33,119 bases of DNA from Tissierella pigra (GCF_009695605.1 NZ_VUNQ01000042.1:1-33119), one strand, 5' to 3'; shown: positions 16,052 to 24,979, counted from the first letter of the stretch. Numbers and translations are program-made. The notes: a model not told the origin generated them from the sequence alone.

Positions 16052-16768
16052 ATGATATATAATATACTAAAACTAGATTTAAACAATGGAGAAGTAATTT
16101 CAGTTGTAGGTGGTGGTGGTAAGACTACGACTATATTTCAGTTGGCAAAAGAATTAAAATCATTAAATAAAAAAGTGCTTATTACAACAACAACTGCCAT
16201 ATATAATCCAGATGAAAAAGAATATGATTGTTTTTTCCTAGAAGATATAAAGGACTTCCAACCAACTGATGGAACCATAACCATATTTGGACAGAAAATA
16301 GTAGGAGAAAAGCTAATAGGAGTGTCTTTAGAAAAGTTAGATGAAATAATAGAAAAAAGAGTATTTGATTTTATATTAATAGAGGCAGATGGTGCCAAGA
16401 AGAAGCCTATTAAGGCTCCAGAGACATATGAGCCAGTAATCACAAAAAATACCACAAAAACCATAGGAGTCATAGGACTAGATTCTTTAGGAAGAGCTAT
16501 AAATGAAGAAAATGTCCATAGACCTGAAATCTTTACCAAGATTACAAATACAAGCCTATTAGATATAATCAAGGCAGATATTATAGTAAAATTAGTCTTA
16601 CATGAAGAAGGATTATTTAAATCCTCTAAGGGTGAAAAGATCCTTTTGTTAAATAAGGCTAATGACCATGATTTAATAAAAGAAGGAATGAAAATAAGAG
16701 AAAGTTTATTAAATAGAGGAATGAAAAATGTAGTTATTTCAGATATACAAAGGAAGATGTTTTATTAG
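16052..16768 (+). CDS. yqeC: Selenium-dependent molybdenum hydroxylase accessory protein YqeC
   Basis: A protein of about 238 aa with an N-terminal P-loop, SVVGGGGKTTTIFQLAKEL, near residues 16-35. It also has ITTTTAIYNP and FILIEADGAKKKPIKAP, the markers of the YqeC family. YqeC is found with selenium-dependent molybdenum hydroxylases, where it is thought to take part in making or inserting the selenium-modified cofactor; its exact reaction is not established. GGTG lies just before GTG 16049 and ATG 16052; spacing favours 16052. yqeB and an XdhC-family gene follow, which supports the role. Confidence 0.88.
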   Translation: MIYNILKLDLNNGEVISVVGGGGKTTTIFQLAKELKSLNKKVLITTTTAIYNPDEKEYDCFFLEDIKDFQPTDGTITIFGQKIVGEKLIGVSLEKLDEIIEKRVFDFILIEADGAKKKPIKAPETYEPVITKNTTKTIGVIGLDSLGRAINEENVHRPEIFTKITNTSLLDIIKADIIVKLVLHEEGLFKSSKGEKILLLNKANDHDLIKEGMKIRESLLNRGMKNVVISDIQRKMFY

Positions 16769-16866
16769 TTAGGAGAGTCTTGTGGAATCTAAACAATGTT
16801 CAGTGAAATAGATTATGCTATAATAAACGGAAACATTAATAACTAGTGGGAAGATAGTCAGCTTAA

Positions 16867-16968
16867 AAGGGATTTAAAAAAGATATTCCTATATTAGCAG
16901 AAACTTGCCCTCAGTATCCATTGCCAAAAAGGCAATATCTTATAATAGAAGGTGATAATAATGAATAA
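16867..16968 (+). pseudogene. Short coding-like remnant with an AETCPQY motif
   Basis: After a TAA at 16864, a frame runs to a stop at 16966 and encodes about 33 residues including DIPILAETCPQYPLPKRQ. AETCPQY resembles a conserved segment of dihydropyrimidinase/hydantoinase proteins, whose genes occur with selenium-molybdenum hydroxylase clusters. It has no start codon or ribosome site and overlaps the start of yqeB. It may be a relic of a deleted gene or a coincidence. Confidence 0.2.
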
Positions 16969-17758
16969 CATAGTCATAAGAGGTGGAGGAGATTTAGCCA
17001 CTGGAATTGCATATAGATTATTTAAATCAGGATATAAGGTTATAATTCTAGATAGAGATAAACCTTTGGCAATTAGACGAACTGTAGCCTTTAGTGAAGC
17101 TGTATATAGCAAAGAAATAACAGTAGAAGGAGTTAAGGCTATTTTAGGAAGGGATATAGGAGATATTTATGAAATATTAGATAGAAATTGTATTCCTGTA
17201 TATATAGATGAAAAGGGAGATATTATAAAAAACATAAGACCTCTTGCAGTAGTAGATGCTATTATTGCTAAAAAGAATTTAGGAACTAATAGGGATATGG
17301 CACCTATAACTATAGGAGTAGGTCCAGGATTTGAAGCAGGAGTAGATGTTGATTTAGTAGTAGAAAGTAAAAGAGGACATTATTTGGGAAAAGTTATATA
17401 CAACGGAAAGGCAATAGAGAATACAGGAATACCAGGGGAAACAATGGGATATAAGGAAGAAAGAATAATCAGAGCCTTAGATAGCGGAGTAGTAGAAACA
17501 TTTTTCAGCATAGGAGATACTGTAGAAAAAGGAGATATAATTTGTAAAGTAGGAAATGTCCATGTAAAAGCTCAGATACCAGGTATACTTAGGGGAATGA
17601 TAAAAGAAGGACTGGAAGTATCCAAGGGATTAAAAATAGGAGATATTGATCCTAGAGGAATAAAGGACTATGCTTTTACCATTTCAGATAAGGCTAGAGC
17701 CATTGGTGGTGGAGTTTTAGAAGGAATACAGTATTTAAAAATGGAAAGGGGAATTTAA
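16961..17758 (+). CDS. yqeB: Selenium-dependent molybdenum hydroxylase accessory protein YqeB
   Basis: A protein of about 265 aa with an N-terminal Rossmann-like motif, IVIRGGGDLATGIAYRLFKSG, and the conserved LAIRRTVAFSEAVY. A C-terminal section (GVVETFFSIGDTVEKGDIIC) resembles a biotinyl/lipoyl-type barrel. This is the YqeB (EF2563) family, found next to selenium-dependent xanthine dehydrogenases and their relatives. Its biochemistry is not settled; it is needed for or linked with the selenium-containing molybdenum centre. The frame reaches GTG 16952, but AGAAGGTG is right for ATG 16961. The XdhC-family gene starts 1 bp after its stop. Confidence 0.9.
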   Translation: MNNIVIRGGGDLATGIAYRLFKSGYKVIILDRDKPLAIRRTVAFSEAVYSKEITVEGVKAILGRDIGDIYEILDRNCIPVYIDEKGDIIKNIRPLAVVDAIIAKKNLGTNRDMAPITIGVGPGFEAGVDVDLVVESKRGHYLGKVIYNGKAIENTGIPGETMGYKEERIIRALDSGVVETFFSIGDTVEKGDIICKVGNVHVKAQIPGILRGMIKEGLEVSKGLKIGDIDPRGIKDYAFTISDKARAIGGGVLEGIQYLKMERGI

Positions 17759-17759
17759 T

Positions 17760-18554
17760 ATGGCAGATTTGTTTGTAATGAAAAAGGCTTTAGAGTATAT
17801 AGAAAATGGAAAAGACTTAGCCATAGCAACTATTACTAAAGCTGAAGGCTCTGCTCCAAGGAGAGAAGGAACAAATATGGCAGTATTAGAGGACGGAACT
17901 ATTTATGGGACTATTGGTGGTGGAAAACTGGAAAAGAAGATTATAGAATTATGTATTGAAGCCATAAAAGAAGGAAAAAGTTATAGTATAAATCTTCCGC
18001 TGAATTCAGAAGGGCTGGGAATGATTTGTGGTGGAGAGGTAGATGTCTTTATAGATGTATATAAACAGAAACCAAAGCTATTAATTGCTGGTGGAGGTCA
18101 TGTGGGATATTCTATATATGACCTTGCTAATTTTTTAGGCTTTAATACAGTAATATTTGATGATAGGGAAGAATTTCTAAATGAAGAAAGATTTCCTTTA
18201 GCCCATGAATTGGTTTTAGGTGATATAAAAGAAAACTTAAAGAAATACCCTATAGATGATAATACTTATATTGTTATAGTTACTAGAGGTCATGCTTATG
18301 ATGAAGAAGCCATAGAAGCAGTAGCAAATAGTAATGCAAAATATATTGGAGCCATGGGTTCTAAGAAAAAGGTAATAACTATGATGAAGAGTTTAGAAGA
18401 AAAGGGAATATCTAAAGAAGACTTAGATAAAATATATGCCCCCATAGGCCTAAAAATATCTGGTGGAAGTCCAGAAGATATAGCAATGAGTATAATGGCT
18501 GAAATCCAACTAATAAGAAATAATGGAGAAGCAGTACATATGAAATACAGATAA
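17760..18554 (+). CDS. xdhC: XdhC/CoxF-family molybdenum hydroxylase maturation factor
   Basis: A 264-aa protein of the XdhC family, which binds sulfurated molybdenum cofactor and delivers it to xanthine dehydrogenase or similar enzymes. The N-terminal XdhC domain has ATITKAEGSAPRREGTNMAV and GTIGGGKLE. The C-terminal Rossmann domain begins at LLIAGGGHVG near residue 105 and includes VIFDDREEF, VTRGHAYDEEA and YIGAMGSKKK. AAAGGGG precedes ATG 17760. It ends the yqeC-yqeB operon, and a strong terminator overlaps the stop codon. The hydroxylase subunits themselves are not in the window. Confidence 0.9.
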   Translation: MADLFVMKKALEYIENGKDLAIATITKAEGSAPRREGTNMAVLEDGTIYGTIGGGKLEKKIIELCIEAIKEGKSYSINLPLNSEGLGMICGGEVDVFIDVYKQKPKLLIAGGGHVGYSIYDLANFLGFNTVIFDDREEFLNEERFPLAHELVLGDIKENLKKYPIDDNTYIVIVTRGHAYDEEAIEAVANSNAKYIGAMGSKKKVITMMKSLEEKGISKEDLDKIYAPIGLKISGGSPEDIAMSIMAEIQLIRNNGEAVHMKYR

Positions 18555-18605
18555 ATAACTCCGATTTTTGGTACTAGTTACTGAAAATCGGAGTTATTTA
18601 GTTTT
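18553..18605 (+). terminator. Terminator after xdhC (hairpin family copy 1)
   Basis: A 16-bp stem, 18553-18568 with 18584-18599, holds a 15-base top in which GTA and TAC can pair. GTTTTT follows. The 5' arm begins inside the stop codon. The same sequence recurs at 19847 and, diverged, at 26516. Confidence 0.85.
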
Positions 18606-18640
18606 TCTATACTAAAACATCTATTATAAGAAACTCTTAT

Positions 18641-18670
18641 TTGATTATATCTCCATTACTCTTATATAAT
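18641..18670 (+). promoter_or_regulatory. Candidate promoter for the YjiM-like gene
   Basis: TTGATT (18641-18646) and a perfect TATAAT (18665-18670) are separated by 18 bp. The predicted transcript starts about 25 nt before the ATG at 18700. Confidence 0.5.
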
Positions 18671-18699
18671 AATATGAGAAATTATAGAGGAGTGACCTT

Positions 18700-19848
18700 A
18701 TGTTAAAATTACCAGAGAATTTCGAGAATTATGAAGAGGCAAGGAGAGAGGGATTTTTAAAGGTAAAGGCTCTAAAGGAGAAGGGAACACCAGTAGTTGG
18801 AGTGTTTTGTACATATACACCTATTGAACTTATTCATGCTGCAGGAGCTGTAGCAGTTAGTCTATGTGGTACTTCTGATGTACCAATACATCATGCAGAA
18901 AAACATTTACCTAAAAATCTTTGTCCACTTATAAAATCTAGTTATGGATTTGCAGTATCAGACACCTGTCCATATTTTTATTTCTCAGACTTAATAGTTG
19001 GAGAGACAACCTGTGATGGTAAGAAAAAGATGTACGAGCTATTAAATGAGCTAAGGCCTACCCATGTTATGCACTTGCCTCAAGGACAAGATAAAGAACA
19101 TGGATTTAGGTATTGGAGAGAGGAATTGGTTAGGCTAAAGGAAGTACTAGAGGAAAAATTTAATATAGAAATTACAGATGAAATATTAAGAGAAGAAATA
19201 AAGGAAAGAAATAGGGAGAGGAAAGTATTATTGGATTTTTATGAATTAGGTAAATTAAATCCATCTCCAATATCAGGTCGTGAAGTAAATGAAACCATGG
19301 AAGCCTTAGGTTTTCAATTTGATAGAAAAGCTCAATGTGATTTTATAGAAGAAAGAACAAAAGAGTTAAGAGATAAATATGAAAATCAGCTAAAGGGAAC
19401 AAAGTCCAGCAGACCAAGAATACTTATTACTGGATGTCCCGTAGGAGGAGTAAGAGAAAAAGTTTTAAAAACCATAGAAGATTCGGGAGCAGATATAGTT
19501 GCTTTTGAAAACTGTAGTGGAGTAAGAGAAAAAGCTACCTTAGTTGATGAAACCATAGACCCAATAGACGCCTTAACGGAAAAATACTTAAATGTAAGCT
19601 GTTCTGTTATGACTCCAAATCCAAGAAGATTTGAAGCCTTAGATGAAATGATAGACGAATATGAAATTGATGGAGTAATAGAAGTAGTCCTTCAAGCCTG
19701 TCATACTTTTAATGTAGAGTCATATAATGTGAAAAGATTTGTAACAGAGAAGAAGGATAAACCATATCTATATATTGAAACAGACTATTCAAAACTAGAT
19801 GTTGGTCAGATAAATACAAGAATAAATGCCTTTTTGGAAATGATATAA
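18700..19848 (+). CDS. yjiM: Double-cubane-cluster anaerobic reductase, YjiM-like (2-hydroxyacyl-CoA dehydratase D/HgdB family)
   Basis: A 382-aa cytoplasmic iron-sulfur protein of the HgdB family. Members of the YjiM/double-cubane branch carry an [8Fe-9S] cluster and reduce small molecules with low-potential electrons supplied by a separate ATPase. Visible features are [15 protein letters not shown] near residue 35, SDTCPYFYF and [10 protein letters not shown] near 90-110, [10 protein letters not shown] near 245, ENCSGVRE near 270 and [12 protein letters not shown] near 330, with the expected cysteines. Its own promoter and terminator hairpins isolate it. The usual neighbour, the ATPase activator (YjiL/HgdC type), is not seen in this window. 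The natural substrate is unknown. Confidence 0.85.
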   Translation: MLKLPENFENYEEARREGFLKVKALKEKGTPVVGVFCTYTPIELIHAAGAVAVSLCGTSDVPIHHAEKHLPKNLCPLIKSSYGFAVSDTCPYFYFSDLIVGETTCDGKKKMYELLNELRPTHVMHLPQGQDKEHGFRYWREELVRLKEVLEEKFNIEITDEILREEIKERNRERKVLLDFYELGKLNPSPISGREVNETMEALGFQFDRKAQCDFIEERTKELRDKYENQLKGTKSSRPRILITGCPVGGVREKVLKTIEDSGADIVAFENCSGVREKATLVDETIDPIDALTEKYLNVSCSVMTPNPRRFEALDEMIDEYEIDGVIEVVLQACHTFNVESYNVKRFVTEKKDKPYLYIETDYSKLDVGQINTRINAFLEMI

Positions 19849-19895
19849 TAACTCCGATTTTTGGTGCTATGCACTGAAAATCGGAGTTGTTAATG
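19847..19895 (+). terminator. Terminator after the YjiM-like gene (hairpin family copy 2)
   Basis: A 15-bp stem, 19847-19861 with 19877-19891, is nearly identical to the hairpin at 18553. The upper part GTGC-TAT-GCAC pairs perfectly, although its bases differ from copy 1. It begins inside the stop codon. Only a short T-run follows. Confidence 0.8.
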
Positions 19896-19937
19896 TTGTT
19901 TATCTATAGTTGCTATTTTATTATAGATATTTTTAAT

Positions 19938-19966
19938 TTCACAGTATTTAAATAAGTAGATATAAT
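19938..19966 (+). promoter_or_regulatory. Strong sigma-A-type promoter for the DUF3798 transporter operon
   Basis: TTCACA (19938-19943, 5 of 6) and TATAAT (19961-19966, 6 of 6) are exactly 17 bp apart. Transcription would begin near 19973, giving a leader of about 40 nt. Confidence 0.65.
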
Positions 19967-20013
19967 TGGTATGGTTGATAAATAACAAACTAAAGTCAAG
20001 GAGGAAACAAAGG

Positions 20014-21192
20014 ATGAAAAAAATAATTGTACTTGTTTTATCTTTAGTATTAGTCATGTCTTTAACTGCATGTCAAACTAAAGATGTAGATAAAGAAGTA
20101 GTACAAGATGTAGCAGGAAATGTTGAACAAGCTGCCAATAATGAAGAAAGTAATAAGGCCTTTAAAATTGGAATTGTAACACCAACATTATCAACTTCTG
20201 AAGATGAATTTAGAGCAGGAGCTGAAATGGTAGAAAAGTATCCAGATATGGTAAAACATATTACTTTACCAGAAAATTTCAATGCAGAATTAGAAACAGG
20301 TATTTCTCAAATTTTAAGTTTAGCTGATGATCCAGATATGAAGGCTATAATTGTAAACTCAGGTCAGTCAGGGTTATTACCAGCCTTTGAAAAAATTAAG
20401 GAAAAAAGATCAGATATACTTACCATAGCTACTATGATGGATGAACCAGAATTAATGGCAAAATATATAGATTTAAACTTTTCGACGGATTGGGAAAGAC
20501 GTGGTGTAACTATACCGACTAAGGCTAAGGAAATGGGAGCAAAAACATTTATACACTATTCATTCCCAACACATTTGGCTAAGGAAGCTGTTGCAGCAAG
20601 AAAAGAAGCCATGGAAAAGACCTGTAAAGAATTAGGATTAGAATTTGTAGAAATAATTACTCCAGATCCACAAACTGGAGATGGGCCAGCTGCCATGCAA
20701 CAATTTTTAAGGGAAGACATACCAAGACAAATAGGAAAATATGGTGCAGATACAAATATTTTTGGTAGTAATTGTCCAATGTATGATGTAATTTTAGATG
20801 AGGCACTAAAATTAAAGTTTACTGTAGCTGAACAATGTTGTCCTACACCTACACAGGCATATCCTACAGTAATGAATTTAGAAATAGAAGCTGAAGACTT
20901 AGGAAACTATGATAAGATAAATGCTATGATAACTGAAAAGGCTGCAGAAGCTGAAATGACAGGTAGATTATCTGGTTGGGCGATGCCTTCCCAAATTTAT
21001 GTACCTAAGTTTGAAATTGAGTTGGCTAAATATATAATAGAAAATGATTTAGAATTAAATAAAGATATATTAAATAAACAATTCTTAGATGATTTTTCAG
21101 AAAAAGCCATGGGAATAAGGGCAGATTTTGAACCAATAGATTCAAATACTGATAATTACTTTATGTTAATATTAGAATCAATTTACTATTAA
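20014..21192 (+). CDS. DUF3798-family substrate-binding lipoprotein
   Basis: A lipoprotein of about 392 aa. A signal peptide (KKIIVLVLSLVLVMSLTAC) ends in the lipobox, so it is anchored outside the membrane. The body matches the DUF3798 family and looks like a periplasmic-binding fold (FKIGIVTPTLSTSEDEFRAG, then KAIIVNSGQSGLLPAFEKIK and FGSNCPMYDVIL). Three cysteines cluster near residues 255-285. The frame reaches a TTG at 19966, but AGGAGG nine bases before ATG 20014, plus the signal peptide, fix the start. It is followed by the ATPase and two permeases, so it is the receptor of an uptake ABC system. The ligand is unknown. Confidence 0.85.
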   Translation: MKKIIVLVLSLVLVMSLTACQTKDVDKEVVQDVAGNVEQAANNEESNKAFKIGIVTPTLSTSEDEFRAGAEMVEKYPDMVKHITLPENFNAELETGISQILSLADDPDMKAIIVNSGQSGLLPAFEKIKEKRSDILTIATMMDEPELMAKYIDLNFSTDWERRGVTIPTKAKEMGAKTFIHYSFPTHLAKEAVAARKEAMEKTCKELGLEFVEIITPDPQTGDGPAAMQQFLREDIPRQIGKYGADTNIFGSNCPMYDVILDEALKLKFTVAEQCCPTPTQAYPTVMNLEIEAEDLGNYDKINAMITEKAAEAEMTGRLSGWAMPSQIYVPKFEIELAKYIIENDLELNKDILNKQFLDDFSEKAMGIRADFEPIDSNTDNYFMLILESIYY

Positions 21193-21193
21193 G

Positions 21194-21232
21194 TTATATG
21201 CAGGGTAATTATATCCTGCATATAATTGTTTT
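21194..21232 (+). terminator. Attenuating hairpin between the binding protein and the transporter genes
   Basis: TTATATGCAGG (21194-21204) pairs with CCTGCATATAA (21215-21225), and TTGTTTTT follows. Partial termination here would give more binding protein than membrane parts, a common arrangement. Confidence 0.65.
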
Positions 21233-21247
21233 TGAAAGAGGTGTACT

Positions 21248-22825
21248 ATGGAAATTTTAAGGGTAGAAAATCTTTCTAAAGATTTTAATGGAATTATGGC
21301 ATTAAATAATATTAACTTTAACCTTAAAGAAGGGGAAATCCATGGGATAATTGGTTCCAATGGATCTGGAAAAAGCACCCTAATGAACATACTATTTGGT
21401 AGTAAACACATTAGACAAACTGGGGGATATGAAGGCAATATATTTATTTATAACAAAAAAGTAGAAATAAAGAATACATATGATGCTATAAAGCTGGGCA
21501 TAGGAATGGTACATCAAGAATTAGCATTATTAGGTGAACTGGATATAAGTAGCAATATAAAAATAAATCGAGAGAATATAATAGACAGTACAAAGATATT
21601 GGGGAATTTTGCCATAGTAGATGTAGACAAAAATAATGATGATGCAAGAGTTTCTCTATCGAAGGTTGGAATAGATATTGATTCAAGAATAAAAGTAAAA
21701 GATATATCTTCTAATCTTAAACAATTCATAGAAATAGCTAGGGAAATAGATAATACTAGCCTTAAGATTCTTATTCTTGATGAACCTACTTCCTCATTAA
21801 ATACCCGAGAAACTAAAATGCTTTTATCTCATTTAAAGGAAATAGCTAAAAGTGGAATCTCCGTTATCTTTATATCTCATAGATTAGAGGAAGTTACCCA
21901 AATATGTCATAGAGTAACTGTATTAAGAGATGGAGAAATTATTGGACAGTATGAAAAAGAGGATTATGATATTAATAAATTAGCACTAGATATGATAGGA
22001 AAAGAAGTAGTACAAACATTAAAAAAGAAAAATAAATCTACTAGTAATCCAATATTATCATTCAACAATATAGAAGTATCCTATAGAAATAATATATATA
22101 CTGATATTTCATTAGACATTAATGAAGGAGAAGTTCTTGGAATAACAGGATTAGCAGGACATGGGCAAGAGCTATTTGGATATGGATTGATGGGGCTATA
22201 TCATATGGATGGAGATGTACGATATAAAGGAGAAAAACTGAATATAAAAGACTCAAATGCAATGATAAAAAAAGGAATATATCTTTTACCTAATGAAAGA
22301 AAGGAAATGGGTTTACTTTTAAATCATAGTATTTGGGAAAACTTAGTCTTTGAATCCTATGATAAGCAAAATAAATTTATGAAATATCCTAGATTAAAAC
22401 ATCTATCTCCTTTAAACTATAAAGCCATATATAGATATTCAAATAATATGATTGAAGAATTAAATATTAAGGTTAGAGATATAGAGCAAGAAATACGAGA
22501 ATTAAGTGGTGGAAATCAACAAAAAGTCTGTATCGGAAGAGCTATTACTATAAATCCAGAAATTCTATTTGTAGGAGAGCCTACTAGAGGAATCGACATA
22601 TACTCTAAGGAAATTATACTGGATATGTTGTTGAAGTTAAATGAAGAAAAGAATACAACAATTATTATATCCTCAGGAGAAGTGTCAGAATTAAAAAGGG
22701 TTTGTGACCGTATAGCTGTTATGTATGAGAATAAGGTATTTAAAATATTTCATAAGGACTTTGATAGTGAGGAGTTTAGTTTAGCAATATCAGGAAGGAG
22801 ATTGAATGAGGATGAAGAAGCTTAA
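21248..22825 (+). CDS. RbsA/YufO-type double ABC ATPase of an uptake transporter
   Basis: A 525-aa cytoplasmic ATPase with two ABC domains, as in ribose, galactose and nucleoside importers. The N half has Walker A IGSNGSGKST and Walker B LILDEPTSSLN. The C half has the signature LSGGNQQKV and FVGEPTRGID. The C-half Walker A is degenerate (GLAGHGQE), as usual in this class. The N-half signature is also degenerate (ISSNLKQFIEIA; family norm LSxGQQQ-VEIA). This leaves one good ATP site and one dead site. GAAAGAGG precedes ATG 21248. It overlaps the first permease by 20 bp. Confidence 0.9.
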   Translation: MEILRVENLSKDFNGIMALNNINFNLKEGEIHGIIGSNGSGKSTLMNILFGSKHIRQTGGYEGNIFIYNKKVEIKNTYDAIKLGIGMVHQELALLGELDISSNIKINRENIIDSTKILGNFAIVDVDKNNDDARVSLSKVGIDIDSRIKVKDISSNLKQFIEIAREIDNTSLKILILDEPTSSLNTRETKMLLSHLKEIAKSGISVIFISHRLEEVTQICHRVTVLRDGEIIGQYEKEDYDINKLALDMIGKEVVQTLKKKNKSTSNPILSFNNIEVSYRNNIYTDISLDINEGEVLGITGLAGHGQELFGYGLMGLYHMDGDVRYKGEKLNIKDSNAMIKKGIYLLPNERKEMGLLLNHSIWENLVFESYDKQNKFMKYPRLKHLSPLNYKAIYRYSNNMIEELNIKVRDIEQEIRELSGGNQQKVCIGRAITINPEILFVGEPTRGIDIYSKEIILDMLLKLNEEKNTTIIISSGEVSELKRVCDRIAVMYENKVFKIFHKDFDSEEFSLAISGRRLNEDEEA

Positions 22826-23855
22826 ATTTAAAATAGAGCCACCACAACTAATTATAATAACCTATTTACTTATTCTAACAATTAGTCTTAAATTCATCCA
22901 TATATCATATATTGATATGATAAACGACTCTTTAATAAAGTGGGTAATGAATGGGGTTTTAGTACTATCTCTAGTACCAATGATAAATGTAGGAGCAGGT
23001 AGAAACTTTGGACTACCCATAGGAATATCAGCAGGATTAGTTGGAATGTGTATAGCCATTGAATTCAGATTAACTGGATGGATTGGCTTTATTACTTCCA
23101 TATTCTTTGGAGTTGTTGTATCCATATTATTTGGATATATTTATTCATTTATACTAAATAAACTAAAAGGAAATGAGGAAATAGTAGGTACATTTGTAGG
23201 CTTTTCCTTTATACCTATAATGAGTTTGTTTTGGTCTTTAGCACCTTTTAAAAACAGACAAATGCTTTATCCTGTAGGTGGACAAGGATTAAGACCTAAG
23301 ATTAATTTAGAAAATTATTTCAGTAAGATTTTAGATAGTTTCCTTGAAATAAATATAGGAGACCTTGTTATTCCATTAGGGTTAATATTATTCTTCCTAT
23401 TATTATGCCTTATAGTTTATTTATTTGGAAAAACAAGAATGGGAATAACCATGGCAGCTATTGCTGAAAATGAAGTGTTTGTTAAATTATCAGGAGTAAA
23501 TATAAACAAATATAGAACCTATGGAATTATATTCTCTACTATTTTAGCTGCAATAGGAATAATTGTATATTCTCAAAGCTATGGATTTGTTCATTTGTAT
23601 GATGGTCCTTTTATGATGGCTTTTCCCGCAGTATCAGCAATATTAATTGGAGGAGCATCTAAAAAAAAGGCAACTGTATTTCAAGTTATGCTAGGTACTT
23701 ATTTGTATCAAACTACATTTTTACTTTCAGTTCCAGTAGCCAACGTACTATTAATACCTGAAATGTCAGAGGTCATAAGGATGATAGTTACCAATGGAAT
23801 TATTTTATATGCGTTCCTATATGAAGGGGTGAAGAAGACAAATGAAAAAATATAA
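22806..23855 (+). CDS. ABC uptake permease 1 (BPD_transp_2 family)
   Basis: A 349-aa membrane protein with about nine hydrophobic segments, of the ribose/nucleoside permease family (RbsC/YufP-like). The region GKTRMGITMAAIAENEVFVKLSGVNINKYR is the typical cytoplasmic coupling loop, and PAVSAILIGGASKKKA near the end is characteristic. AGGAAGGAG lies five bases before ATG 22806. It overlaps both neighbours, so the ATPase and the two permeases are translated as a block. Together with the second permease it should form a heterodimeric channel. Confidence 0.88.
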   Translation: MRMKKLKFKIEPPQLIIITYLLILTISLKFIHISYIDMINDSLIKWVMNGVLVLSLVPMINVGAGRNFGLPIGISAGLVGMCIAIEFRLTGWIGFITSIFFGVVVSILFGYIYSFILNKLKGNEEIVGTFVGFSFIPIMSLFWSLAPFKNRQMLYPVGGQGLRPKINLENYFSKILDSFLEINIGDLVIPLGLILFFLLLCLIVYLFGKTRMGITMAAIAENEVFVKLSGVNINKYRTYGIIFSTILAAIGIIVYSQSYGFVHLYDGPFMMAFPAVSAILIGGASKKKATVFQVMLGTYLYQTTFLLSVPVANVLLIPEMSEVIRMIVTNGIILYAFLYEGVKKTNEKI

Positions 23856-24873
23856 GAATTATTATGTACCGTCATTTTTCTTGATTTTATCTATTTTAGG
23901 TATTATGGCAGCTAAAGTAAGCAGCAATTTCATACTGGGAGAGTTATATAATAGATTTGTTAGAAACGGAATATTTCTATTGGCTCTTATTCTTCCTATT
24001 ATGGCAGGAATGGGAATCAATTTTTCCATTACAATAGGGGCAATAGCTGGACAGATAGGAATGTTACTTGTAATAGATATGGGATTAGAACCTAAATTAG
24101 GATTTGTTGTAGCAATAATATTTAGTATAATACTATCTATTATCTTTGGAAATATAATTGGAACTATATTAAATAAAGCTAAGGGAAAAGAAATGATAGC
24201 AAGTATGGTAATAGGATTTTTAGGAACAAATTTATATCAGCTTATATTTATGGTAGGTTATGGTACTGTAATTAAGCCATTTAATCCAGATATACTACTT
24301 ACAAGAGGTATAGGCGTAAAAAGTATGTTAGATGCAGGAAACTATAGAAATCTATATAGAAATATACTCCCTATAAAAATAGGAGATGCAGAAGGCTCAT
24401 TAATACCCATAATAATCATTGTACTAGTAGGAGTTATAGTATATCTAATAACTAAGTCGAAAATAGGATACCATATTAAGGCAGTAGGTGAAAATATGGT
24501 ATTATCAGAGAAATTAGGTATTAATGTAGATAGGACTAGAAGAACATCAATTGTCTTGTCCACACTGTTGGCTTCTTTAGCCCAATTAATGTATATACAA
24601 AACCTTGGAGTTTTAAATGTATATACAGGACATTTAAACTTAGATATATTTTCAGCAGCAGCTTTACTAGCAGGAGGAGCTACCTTTAGAAAGGCAAATA
24701 TAAGAAATGCTTTTATAGGAATATTTTTGTTCCATACCTTATTTATTGTATCACCTTTAGCAGGACAAAATATATTTAAAAACCCAGCATTAGGAGAATA
24801 TTTTAGATCCTTTATAGCCTATGGAACTATTGTATTTGCATTGATGATAAACTTAAAGCAGACTGAAAATTAA
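23842..24873 (+). CDS. ABC uptake permease 2 (BPD_transp_2 family)
   Basis: A 343-aa membrane protein paralogous to the preceding permease. SKIGYHIKAVGENMVLSEKL is the coupling loop, and SAAALLAGGATFRKAN matches the partner's end motif. About nine hydrophobic segments are visible. It overlaps the first permease by 14 bp with GGGGTG upstream. The layout receptor, double ATPase, two distinct permeases is that of BmpA/Yuf-type nucleoside importers, with DUF3798 in place of BmpA. Confidence 0.88.
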   Translation: MKKYKNYYVPSFFLILSILGIMAAKVSSNFILGELYNRFVRNGIFLLALILPIMAGMGINFSITIGAIAGQIGMLLVIDMGLEPKLGFVVAIIFSIILSIIFGNIIGTILNKAKGKEMIASMVIGFLGTNLYQLIFMVGYGTVIKPFNPDILLTRGIGVKSMLDAGNYRNLYRNILPIKIGDAEGSLIPIIIIVLVGVIVYLITKSKIGYHIKAVGENMVLSEKLGINVDRTRRTSIVLSTLLASLAQLMYIQNLGVLNVYTGHLNLDIFSAAALLAGGATFRKANIRNAFIGIFLFHTLFIVSPLAGQNIFKNPALGEYFRSFIAYGTIVFALMINLKQTEN

Positions 24874-24950
24874 ATAATTCTGATTTCGAGACTTAAATTC
24901 AAAAATCAAAAAACACAGATAAAAAGCTATTTATAAAGAACGTATGGCAG

Positions 24951-24979
24951 TTGACAGTTAAAATTAATTATGATATAAA
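24951..24979 (+). promoter_or_regulatory. Near-consensus sigma-A promoter for the phospholipase-D-like gene
   Basis: A perfect TTGACA (24951-24956) and TATAAA (24974-24979) are 17 bp apart. The -10 box overlaps the left arm of the terminator at 24978, and the start point (about 24986) falls inside that arm. Confidence 0.7.

Noticed and set aside
16138-16572. Leftward 144-codon frame inside yqeC
   Set aside because: It is a mirror of a well-conserved gene with no ribosome site or recognisable domain.
16769-16960. Known riboswitch (purine, preQ1 or Moco type) before yqeB
   Set aside because: Some pairing exists (AAGATATT/AATATCTT and TTGCC/GGCAA), but the conserved cores of those classes are not present.
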